From Phocaeicola paurosaccharolyticus JCM 15092 (GTDB lineage Bacteria > Bacteroidota > Bacteroidia > Bacteroidales > Bacteroidaceae), in the NCBI RefSeq assembly GCF_000613805.1, contig NZ_BAJR01000006.1, positions 62,001 to 126,000 of the forward strand: a stretch of 64,000 bases of DNA. Direction: 5' to 3'. The translations under genes were made by a program, and so were the position numbers. The notes under the pieces were generated by a model. It was not told the DNA's origin. It did not search any database and worked only from the letters and a program-made list of their open reading frames with translations. Positions within the stretch are counted from its first letter, which is position 1, and each line of letters opens with the position of its first letter. Below are positions 47,307 through 54,619 of this stretch, in pieces.

Positions 47307-48653
47307 ATGGGACTCACACAAACAAATGAGGACGGCATTTATGATGCTCGTTCTCTTGGTCGTGCCAAAATGTTATTGCTAGGTTTGCAACATATGTTTG
47401 CAATGTTTGGCGCGACAGTTTTGGTGCCTGCTATTACAGGATTGTCTGTATCATCAACTCTTCTTTTCGCTGGATTAGGCACGCTTCTTTTCCATATGAT
47501 TACAAAGTATAAGGTACCTGCTTTCTTAGGATCATCTTTCGCTTTCCTTGGGGGATATGCTACAGTAGTGACATTGGGCAAAGAATACAATCTTTCACAG
47601 GCTGAAGCATTGCCATATGCTTGCATCGGTGTCTTTTTTGCCGGATTTGTATATTTCATTGTAGCTGCTCTGATAAAGAGTTATGGAACAAAGAAGGTTA
47701 TGAAATTCTTCCCACCAATCGTAACAGGACCTATCATTATCAGCATTGGTTTAACACTTTCGGGAACAGCTGTAGCTAGTTGTGAATCAAACTGGCTTAT
47801 AGCTTTGGTAGCTATTGCAATAGTCATCCTTGCAAACATATGGGGCAAGGGAATGATAAAGATTATTCCTATTCTTCTTGGAGTAGTAGGTTCATATCTA
47901 ATAGCAGCAATTGCCGGAGAAGCTGACTTCTCTTCAGTTGCATCTGCTCCACTATTTGGATTTCCTTTTCAGCAGCAAGATACTGTATTGCCGGTGATAA
48001 TGAATCCTAACTATAGCTTACTCATTGCTTCTATTCTTACTATAATGCCTATTTCACTAGCTACAATAGTAGAACATATCGGTGATATTTGTGCTATTTC
48101 ATCTACAGCAAGAAGAAACTATCTTTCAGAACCGGGCCTTCATCGTACTCTATTGGGAGATGGTCTTGCCACATCAATGGCTTCACTCTTCGGCGCTCCT
48201 GCAAATACTACATATGGAGAGAATACCGGTGTATTGAATCTTACTAAGGTTTTCGATCCGAAAGTTATCCGCTTAGCTGCAATATTTGCCATAATATTCT
48301 CTTTTAGCCCTAAGTTTGCTGCACTTGTAAGTGCTATGCCGACTGCAACAATGGGAGGTGTTTCTTTGGTACTTTATGGAATGATTTCTGCTATCGGTGT
48401 AAGAAATGTTGTTGAGAATCAGGTTGATTTTACAAAATCAAGAAATGTTATAATAGCAGCACTAATTCTTGTGCTTGCAATCGGTATTCAGTATGGTACT
48501 AAATCTTCTTCTATCTCAATTGGCTTTACCAATCTATCCGGACTTGCTGTTGCAGCAATAGTAGGAATACTTCTTAATGCAATTCTTCCAGGCAAGGATT
48601 ACGAATTTGGTAAGAATCAGGTAGGAGATACATCAATGAATCTTGAAGTATAA
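47307..48653 (+). CDS. uraA: Uracil/xanthine permease (NCS2 family)
   Basis: Proton-coupled nucleobase importer, 448 residues with about 14 membrane segments. Seen are LLLGLQHMFAMFGATVLVP (about 24-42), with the substrate-site QHMFAMFG, and the signature ATIVEHIGDICAIS (about 253-266), both pointing to UraA over xanthine permeases. First gene of an apparent operon with the DUF5020 outer-membrane protein and a second nucleobase permease. Confidence 0.9.
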   Translation: MGLTQTNEDGIYDARSLGRAKMLLLGLQHMFAMFGATVLVPAITGLSVSSTLLFAGLGTLLFHMITKYKVPAFLGSSFAFLGGYATVVTLGKEYNLSQAEALPYACIGVFFAGFVYFIVAALIKSYGTKKVMKFFPPIVTGPIIISIGLTLSGTAVASCESNWLIALVAIAIVILANIWGKGMIKIIPILLGVVGSYLIAAIAGEADFSSVASAPLFGFPFQQQDTVLPVIMNPNYSLLIASILTIMPISLATIVEHIGDICAISSTARRNYLSEPGLHRTLLGDGLATSMASLFGAPANTTYGENTGVLNLTKVFDPKVIRLAAIFAIIFSFSPKFAALVSAMPTATMGGVSLVLYGMISAIGVRNVVENQVDFTKSRNVIIAALILVLAIGIQYGTKSSSISIGFTNLSGLAVAAIVGILLNAILPGKDYEFGKNQVGDTSMNLEV

Positions 48654-48679
48654 TCACATATAAATAATACAATATAATT

Positions 48680-49399
48680 ATGAAAAAAAGCTTATTACTT
48701 GTATTTGCTATGATAGGCATGGCTTTTACAACTTCTGCTCAGAACATTCAACTTCATCGTGATTTAGGCAATGTATTGAGTGATAAACTTGAAGATCGTC
48801 CAACACTAACTAGTACAGTGGAAATGTTTAAACCAGACTCTTGGGGTAACACATTCTTCTTCGTTGATTTTGACTATGCACATAGCGGAGTGCAGAGTGC
48901 TTATTGGGAAATATCAAGAGAATTCAATCTTGGTAAAAAAGGTTTTGCAGCTCACATTGAGTATGATGGTGGTCTTAGCAAGTTTGGTTCATACAACAAC
49001 GCTTATCTTATCGGTCCTGCTTTCAACGGTCACAGTGCCGATTTCTCAAAAACATACTCTATACAGCTGATGTATAAGTATATCCAAGGTTCTAAATACA
49101 GAGGAATACATCACAACTGGCAGTTGACAGGTGTATGGAGTACTACCTTTGCAAAAGGTGCTTGTACATTCAGTGGATTTGCTGACTTGTGGCATGACAA
49201 TACTGTAAGTGGTAATCTGATTTTCCTTAGCGAGCCTCAGTTCTGGGTTAACCTTAATGCTCTTAAGGGGGTAAATAAGAAGTTTAACCTTAGTTTAGGT
49301 ACAGAAGTCGAAATAAGTAGCAACTTTGTATATGGTAAGGGAGTATCAAATAATAGAAGTTATGTTATCCCTACTGCTGCTGCAAAATGGACATTCTAA
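48680..49399 (+). CDS. DUF5020 outer-membrane protein, Tsx-like nucleoside channel
   Basis: 239 residues with a signal peptide (about 1-20, ending SAQ) and alternating aromatic strands ending in Phe (AAKWTF), the usual beta-barrel insertion signal. DUF5020 proteins are related to the Tsx nucleoside-specific channel. Its place between two nucleobase permeases, 26 bases after uraA and 21 before pbuG, supports a role as the outer-membrane entry for nucleosides or bases; that role is inferred from context. Confidence 0.8.
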   Translation: MKKSLLLVFAMIGMAFTTSAQNIQLHRDLGNVLSDKLEDRPTLTSTVEMFKPDSWGNTFFFVDFDYAHSGVQSAYWEISREFNLGKKGFAAHIEYDGGLSKFGSYNNAYLIGPAFNGHSADFSKTYSIQLMYKYIQGSKYRGIHHNWQLTGVWSTTFAKGACTFSGFADLWHDNTVSGNLIFLSEPQFWVNLNALKGVNKKFNLSLGTEVEISSNFVYGKGVSNNRSYVIPTAAAKWTF

Positions 49400-49420
49400 A
49401 CAATCTAAACTTATCTATAT

Positions 49421-50710
49421 ATGTTACAAAAACTATTCGGATTTGACCCGACTAAGAATAAACTCAAAACTGAAATTATAGCAGGTATTACAACATTCCT
49501 GACTATGGCATACATTCTTGCTGTAAACCCAAGCATGTTTACTGCTTGTGGAATGCCTGCCGGCTCAGTATTTACTGCAACAGCACTTGCTGCCATAACC
49601 GGCACTCTGATAATGTCATTATGGGCAAAACTTCCTTTTGCTCTTGCTCCAGGTATGGGACTTAATGCATTCTTTGTATTTACTGTATGTTTAGGCCTTG
49701 GCCACTCTTGGCAATTTGCTCTTACTGCAATCCTTATTGAAGGTCTGATATTTGTGATACTTACACTTACTAATCTACGTGAGGCTATTGTCAATGCTAT
49801 ACCTGCCAGTCTTAAGAATGCTATCGGAGCAGGTATCGGCCTTTTCATTGCATTCATCGGCTTACAAAATGCAGGTGTAATTGTAAAGAATGATGCAACT
49901 CTTGTAAGTCTTGGTGATATTACATCGGGAGCTCCAATGCTTGCTATGATAGGCCTTATCATTACAGGAGTCTTCATTGCTAAGAATGTAAAGGGAGGTC
50001 TGCTATGGGGTATACTTATTACCGCTATAATAGGTATTCCTATGGGTCTTACTCACTACAGTGGTATCATGTCTGTACCAGACTCTTTGGATCCAATATT
50101 CATGAAGTTCGAGTGGGACAGAATACTTTCTTTGGATATGGTTGTTATTGTATTTACATTCCTCTTTATTGATATGTTCGATACAATAGGAACTTTAGTC
50201 GGTGTATCTACTAAAGCAAACATGCTTACTCCCGAAGGAAAAATTCCTAGAGTGAAAGAGGCATTCATGGCAGATGCTATTGCTACATGTGCTGGTGCAT
50301 GCTATGGTACATCTACAACAACTACATATGTAGAGAGTGCTGCCGGTGTAGCACAAGGTGGTAGAACAGGTCTTACCTCTTTCGTAGTTGCAGTATGCTT
50401 CACTATTGCACTTCTTTTTTCACCACTATTCCTATCAATACCAGCAGCAGCTACTTCTCCGGTGCTTATAATAGTAGGTCTTTTCATGTTATCTCCAATC
50501 AAGAATATTGACTTGGATGATTTCTCTGAATCAATTCCTGCATTTGTATGTATCGTTATGATGCCTTTGGCTTATTCTATTTCAGATGGTATTCTGCTTG
50601 GAATGATATGTTATGTAGTTCTTAATGTATTATGTGGCAACTTCAAGAAGATAACCATAACAATGTATGTACTTGCAATAATATTTATGTTGAAGTATAT
50701 CTTTATCTGA
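49421..50710 (+). CDS. pbuG: Guanine/hypoxanthine permease (NCS2, AzgA/PbuG type)
   Basis: 429 residues, multi-spanning. The AzgA signatures are AGITTFLTMAYILAVNPSM (about 22-40), APGMGLNAFFVFTV (about 75-88) and FLFIDMFDTIGTLVGV (about 243-258), and GTSTTTTYVESAAGVAQGG. Gly/Asp content and motif set separate it from UraA. Third gene of the nucleobase uptake operon; a hairpin terminator follows. Confidence 0.92.
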   Translation: MLQKLFGFDPTKNKLKTEIIAGITTFLTMAYILAVNPSMFTACGMPAGSVFTATALAAITGTLIMSLWAKLPFALAPGMGLNAFFVFTVCLGLGHSWQFALTAILIEGLIFVILTLTNLREAIVNAIPASLKNAIGAGIGLFIAFIGLQNAGVIVKNDATLVSLGDITSGAPMLAMIGLIITGVFIAKNVKGGLLWGILITAIIGIPMGLTHYSGIMSVPDSLDPIFMKFEWDRILSLDMVVIVFTFLFIDMFDTIGTLVGVSTKANMLTPEGKIPRVKEAFMADAIATCAGACYGTSTTTTYVESAAGVAQGGRTGLTSFVVAVCFTIALLFSPLFLSIPAAATSPVLIIVGLFMLSPIKNIDLDDFSESIPAFVCIVMMPLAYSISDGILLGMICYVVLNVLCGNFKKITITMYVLAIIFMLKYIFI

Positions 50711-50733
50711 TATTAGGAGATTATTATAATTAA

Positions 50734-50768
50734 AAATAGCCTGATGTCGTCATCAGGCTATTTAATTA
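50734..50768. terminator. Bidirectional terminator between pbuG and ung
   Basis: Perfect 13-bp stem (50734-50746 and 50751-50763), loop TCGT, A/T-rich on both sides. Confidence 0.88.
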
Positions 50769-50785
50769 TATAAACTATACCGATA

Positions 50786-51448
50786 TTACCATTCGATAGG
50801 TGTCTCTCTATTTGCAACAAGATATTCATTTGTTCTGCTGAAATGTCTGTTGGCAAAGAATCCGTTATAAGCAGATAGAGGAGATGGATGTGCTGAGGAT
50901 AAGACAAGATGTCTTTCTCTGTCGATAAAAGCTCCTTTCTTCTGGGCATAAGCACCCCAGAGTATGAACACCAGATGCTCTTTCTCCTGTGCCAATGATT
51001 GAATAGCTGCATCGGTGAACTCTTCCCATCCTTTTTTCTGGTGTGAGCCTGCTTGATGTTCCCTTACTGTAAGAGTTGCGTTTAGCAGTAATACACCTTG
51101 CTGAGCCCAGCGTGTCAAATTTCCGGTTGTAGGAATAGGACTACCTATATCACTTTTTATCTCTTTAAAAATATTCTGAAGTGATGGAGGAAACTGTACA
51201 CCATCGTTTACTGAGAAACAGAGGCCGTGAGCTTGTCCTGGTCCATGATATGGATCTTGTCCTATTATCACAACCTTTACCTTGTCGAAAGGGCAAAGAT
51301 TAAATGCATTGAATATTAGGTTGCCCGGAGGGTATATACGTGTCGTATGATACTCTTCTCTTACAAAATCAGTAAGCTTTTTGAAATACTCTTTCTGAAA
51401 CTCAGGAGCCAGATGCTTCTTCCAGCTTTCGTCTATTTTAACATCCAT
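50786..51448 (-). CDS. ung: Uracil-DNA glycosylase
   Basis: Removes uracil from DNA to start base-excision repair. 220 residues, family-1 motifs: VVIIGQDPYHGPGQAHGLCF (about 61-80) with the catalytic Asp, LLNATLTVR with the uracil-binding Asn, and HPSPLSAYNGFF near 185 with the catalytic His. It converges on pbuG. Confidence 0.97.
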   Translation of the reverse strand: MDVKIDESWKKHLAPEFQKEYFKKLTDFVREEYHTTRIYPPGNLIFNAFNLCPFDKVKVVIIGQDPYHGPGQAHGLCFSVNDGVQFPPSLQNIFKEIKSDIGSPIPTTGNLTRWAQQGVLLLNATLTVREHQAGSHQKKGWEEFTDAAIQSLAQEKEHLVFILWGAYAQKKGAFIDRERHLVLSSAHPSPLSAYNGFFANRHFSRTNEYLVANRETPIEW

Positions 51449-51489
51449 TTTTCACTAATTATAGAGATACACCTATTTTTCTCTCTTTA

Positions 51490-51497
51490 CAAAAGTA
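51490..51497 (-). promoter_or_regulatory. -7 promoter element of ung
   Basis: Minus-strand TACTTTTG fits TAnnTTTG, 41 bases before the start codon. Confidence 0.4.
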
Positions 51498-51510
51498 TAT
51501 CTTTTTATAA

Positions 51511-51795
51511 TTATATCTTTAAATACTCCTTTAAATTCTCTACGTACTCTTCAAAAGCAACTTTTCCTTCAGTGGTTATACTGCATGTAGTCCTCGGCTT
51601 CTTCCCGGAAAAACCTTTTACTACGCTAATATAACCTGCATTGCTCAATTTGTCGATCTGTACACTCAGATTTCCTGCGGTGGCTTTAGTCTGTTCTTTT
51701 ATGTATACAAAGTCAGCCTCCTCAACAGATATGAGAATAGACATTATTGCCAATCTCAGTTCAGAGTGTAGCAGTGGGTTCAGCTCCTTAAACAT
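51511..51795 (-). CDS. Small winged-helix transcriptional regulator (HTH_34-like)
   Basis: 94 residues, a single winged-helix domain: LLHSELRLAIMSILISVEEA, then the recognition helix in KATAGNLSVQIDKLSNAGYI and wing KGFSGKKPRTTCSITTEG. It resembles the small MarR/ArsR-like regulators of the winged helix DNA-binding family. It begins inside the last codons of the upstream membrane protein (8-base overlap), so the two are translationally coupled, and a 12-bp palindrome lies before the first gene. Confidence 0.82.
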   Translation of the reverse strand: MFKELNPLLHSELRLAIMSILISVEEADFVYIKEQTKATAGNLSVQIDKLSNAGYISVVKGFSGKKPRTTCSITTEGKVAFEEYVENLKEYLKI

Positions 51796-52393
51796 TTTTA
51801 TTTGCTTTGCTGTTCAAAATGTGTCCAGGAATAACCATCATTATGAAAAATATTGCTGAAAAAACAAGAATACTATCCAAACCTCTATATATAAGGCAAG
51901 CAGAACTTAGAAACATTGATACTATACCGCAGATTGTAAGGATATTAAATTTTATAACTAATCCGGTAAGTGCTGTGCCCATAGCCATCAATAATAATAC
52001 TGAGAAAAGGATAGGCATAGATGTAACACCAAGTACAGGTGAGAGAAAAGCCAATATGGTGACTATGAAACCTGCTACACCAAATATAATCCATATCTTA
52101 CTGATTACTGAATCGACAAATGTTTTTACATATACCTTCTTCTTTCTCTGAGATAACAATGTTAGTGGAAATGCAATTATCGGTAGGGCAAACCATAATG
52201 CTTGAGACCAACCGCATAAGGTGTATTTACTGAGACCCCATACAAGAAGAGATATAATTATTGTAGTGTAACCCCAAATAAGAAAAGGTGTACCTGAATT
52301 CTTTGTTATCTTCTCTTGAGTGTTTTTAATCATGCTTGATATAAGTTCAAGAGACTCGCTGTTGTTTAATATACGATCTTCCATAAATTTCAT
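51788..52393 (-). CDS. Multi-spanning membrane protein of unknown function, coupled to a regulator
   Basis: 201 residues with a short cytosolic N-terminus (MKFMEDRILNNSESLEL) and about five to six hydrophobic segments (around 37-57, 66-80, 93-115, 121-145, 150-165 and 170-190). I do not recognise a named family, but this membrane protein/winged-helix pair is a recurring arrangement in Bacteroidales. It may sense something for the regulator or be its target. Confidence 0.7.
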   Translation of the reverse strand: MKFMEDRILNNSESLELISSMIKNTQEKITKNSGTPFLIWGYTTIIISLLVWGLSKYTLCGWSQALWFALPIIAFPLTLLSQRKKKVYVKTFVDSVISKIWIIFGVAGFIVTILAFLSPVLGVTSMPILFSVLLLMAMGTALTGLVIKFNILTICGIVSMFLSSACLIYRGLDSILVFSAIFFIMMVIPGHILNSKANKNV

Positions 52394-52428
52394 ATAAAAT
52401 TAAATTAAATAATTAATGAATTAACTCT

Positions 52429-52440
52429 GTTAAGCTTAAC
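52429..52440. promoter_or_regulatory. Candidate operator palindrome for the winged-helix regulator
   Basis: GTTAAGCTTAAC is a perfect 12-bp palindrome just downstream of the -7 element at 52446-52453 (minus strand), over the expected transcription start; another TTAAC half-site lies beside it at 52421-52425. Confidence 0.5.
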
Positions 52441-52445
52441 TGGTA

Positions 52446-52453
52446 CAAATATA
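52446..52453 (-). promoter_or_regulatory. -7 promoter element of membrane protein/regulator operon
   Basis: Minus-strand TATATTTG fits TAnnTTTG, 52 bases before the start codon at 52393. Confidence 0.5.
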
Positions 52454-52624
52454 AAGTAGTTTATAATATAAACCAAACATGCGGAGAAATATTTTATGAA
52501 TTATCTGTTTTTTATTTATGTTGCAGGAAAAAATAGGTGAGAAACAATATAAAGTCGAACAGGAATTCTATAATAGGATAGGGCAGTGGGTAGTGTAATT
52601 GTTTGATATGATGCTTATAAGCTG

Positions 52625-52667
52625 AATCTATAAAATGATAGGGTGACGAAATCGCCACCCTATCATT
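52625..52667 (-). terminator. Terminator of asnA
   Basis: 12-bp perfect stem (52634-52645 and 52656-52667) with further CGA/TCG pairing in the loop; on the minus strand TTTTATAG follows. Confidence 0.75.
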
Positions 52668-52683
52668 ATAATATATATATTAT

Positions 52684-53724
52684 CTATATAAGCAACATTC
52701 CTATTTTTTCACACTCCTGTCTCATCTCTTCAGGCCAAATACTTGCTTGAATCTCTCCGATATGACCTTTTCTCAGAAACAGCATGCATAGTCTTGACTG
52801 ACCTATGCCACCGCCAATACTTAGAGGTAGTGTTTCATCCAATAGTCTTTTGTGAAAATAAAGTTCTTTTCTCTTTTCTTGTCTGGTCATTTTAAGTTGT
52901 TTCAGAAGGGCTTCCTTATCAACTCTTATTCCCATAGAAGATAGCTCTATAGCTCTTTCAAGGACATCATCCCATACCAACAGGTCTCCATTAAGACCGG
53001 CTAATCCTGTAGATTTATCTATTGTAGTCCAGTCGTCATAGTCAGGAGCTCTTAAATCATGTTCTTTTCCATCGCTCAATTTGTTACCTATTCCGATGAT
53101 GAAAACGGATCCAAATTTCTTTGTTATTGCGTCTTCACGCTCTTTTGGAGTCTTGTCAGGATACATATCCAATAGCTCTTGAGAGTGTATGAAAGTTATG
53201 TCGTGAGCTAGGAATGATTTAATCTGAGGATACATCTCACAGATCATATATTCTGTTCTGCGCATAGCTGCATATATTCTTACAACTATCTGTTTTAAGA
53301 AATCAATTGTTCTCTGCTCTTTAGTGATTACTCTTTCCCAGTCCCATTGGTCAACATATAGTGAGTGAAGGTTACCTAACTCCTCGTCAGCACGGATAGC
53401 ATTCATATCTGTATAGATACCATATCCGGGATCAATATTATATTCTGCTAGAGTAAGTCTTTTCCATTTAGCCAGAGAGTGTACTACCTCCGCCTTTGAC
53501 TCACCCAAGTCTTTAATTGGAAATGACACAGCTCTTTCAGTTCCGTTTAGATCGTCGTTTATTCCCATTCCTTTAAGAACGAATAGAGGAGCAGTGACTC
53601 TTCTTAATCTTAATTCTGAAGATAAGTTCTGTTGGAAGAACTCTTTGATCTGTTTAATCCCCAATTCTGTTTGCTTTAAATCTAATATTGCTTTATACTT
53701 TCGGGGCTTTATAAGGTAACTCAT
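52684..53724 (-). CDS. asnA: Aspartate-ammonia ligase
   Basis: ATP-dependent asparagine synthesis using ammonia. 346 residues, close to the class II aminoacyl-tRNA synthetase fold. Family parts are VTAPLFVLKGMGINDDLNG near the N-terminus, the central DQWDWERVITKEQR, and LPLSIGGGIGQSRLCMLFL at the C-terminus (motif 3-like ATP site). Standard length; monocistronic with its own promoter box and terminator. Confidence 0.96.
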   Translation of the reverse strand: MSYLIKPRKYKAILDLKQTELGIKQIKEFFQQNLSSELRLRRVTAPLFVLKGMGINDDLNGTERAVSFPIKDLGESKAEVVHSLAKWKRLTLAEYNIDPGYGIYTDMNAIRADEELGNLHSLYVDQWDWERVITKEQRTIDFLKQIVVRIYAAMRRTEYMICEMYPQIKSFLAHDITFIHSQELLDMYPDKTPKEREDAITKKFGSVFIIGIGNKLSDGKEHDLRAPDYDDWTTIDKSTGLAGLNGDLLVWDDVLERAIELSSMGIRVDKEALLKQLKMTRQEKRKELYFHKRLLDETLPLSIGGGIGQSRLCMLFLRKGHIGEIQASIWPEEMRQECEKIGMLLI

Positions 53725-53762
53725 TATGTCAACTTTATTATTAATATTTTTTTAAATGTCGG

Positions 53763-53770
53763 CAAATATA
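53763..53770 (-). promoter_or_regulatory. -7 promoter element of asnA
   Basis: Minus-strand TATATTTG fits TAnnTTTG, 38 bases before the start codon. Confidence 0.45.
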
Positions 53771-53942
53771 TAAATTAATTATTATAATGATAGAAAATGA
53801 GGGTAAAATATTGTCAAAATGATGCAAAAAAAATAATAGTAGTACGCAAAATAACATATGGAAACCAAAAGAGGCTTATAATTTGATCTTTTTGTAGTTA
53901 AAATTGACAAATGTCTTTTTTATTGCCTAAAGTGCTTTCCGG

Positions 53943-53973
53943 TTGGAAAGGATGGATATATTTTATACTTTTG
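53943..53973 (+). promoter_or_regulatory. Promoter of tRNA-Arg
   Basis: TTG (53943-53945), 20-base spacer, TACTTTTG (53966-53973): full match to the Bacteroides pattern, 13 bases before the tRNA 5' end. Confidence 0.75.
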
Positions 53974-53986
53974 TCGCAAACAAAAA

Positions 53987-54058
53987 GCGCCCGTAGTTCA
54001 ATGGATAGAATATCGGATTCCGGTTCCGACGATATGAGTTCGAATCTCATCGGGCGTA
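53987..54058 (+). tRNA. tRNA-Arg, anticodon CCG
   Basis: A 72-base cloverleaf: acceptor GCGCCCG pairs with CGGGCGT (first pair G-T), D stem GTTC/GAAT, anticodon stem TCGGA/TCCGA around the loop TTCCGGT (anticodon CCG, reading CGG), and T stem ATGAG/CTCAT with loop TTCGAAT. Discriminator base A; CCA is not encoded. It has its own promoter and no other tRNA near it. Confidence 0.93.
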
Positions 54059-54245
54059 CTGATAGAAATTCTGACTACCTCTTTATATCCTATTATTCTC
54101 CAATATAATGTTGGGCTTCAAGTAAATTCAATATTCTTCAGAGGAAAAACCTCATATTTTCTTATAACCATTATCAGAAAGCATAGCTTATCAATTTCGA
54201 TTTTATATTTAGATATTTTGAACAACTAGTCAATGTTTTGTTCGT

Positions 54246-54354
54246 TTGCCGTCGCCGTCTAATAGGTTGGCGTCGCCGTCCGATCGTTTGCCGTCGGCGT
54301 CTGAATGGCTGCCGTCGCCATCTGATGATTATATCATGTAACGCCCATAAATAG
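54246..54354 (+). repeat. Four-copy 21-bp GC-rich repeat array (copy B) with 3' flank block
   Basis: Four back-to-back units at 54246-54266, 54267-54287, 54288-54308 and 54309-54329, consensus TTGCCGTCGCCGTCTGATGAG, much less diverged than in copy A. A block TATATC.T..AA.GCCC..ATA (54330-54354) follows, as in copy A at 24354-24378. It lies in the 561-base gap between tRNA-Arg and the glycosidase operon. One frame reads as a Leu-Pro-Ser-Pro-Ser-Asp heptad repeat, but that frame has no start codon after the stop at 54219 and ends at 54341. Apart from this array I see nothing definite in the gap; the glycosidase promoter was not recognised. Confidence 0.85.
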
Positions 54355-54619
54355 AGTACTTTATGTAAAGAAATAAGGGAGCTTCAATTGAACTTTCCTA
54401 TATTCTGATATATCATTTAATCATCAACAAATCATATCTAATTCTTAAAAGGCTTATTTAGATACGCTCTATGTTCTTAAAATAGTTTTTTAAATAGTGT
54501 AGGGCTTTTAAAGAAAATGACATTAAATCGTTAAATTAATAAATAATTATCGGCTTAATTTCTTAATTTCACCTAAATAAAATACATTTACATTCTTAAC
54601 TATGAATTGATAATATATT

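Noticed and set aside
49411-49977. 188-codon minus-strand reading frame
   Set aside because: Shadow of pbuG on the other strand, rich in Pro/Arg/Ile without domain character.
54222-54341. Heptad-repeat peptide gene over repeat copy B
   Set aside because: Any 21-bp repeat gives a 7-residue period in every frame; there is no start codon, and copy A has a stop in the matching frame.
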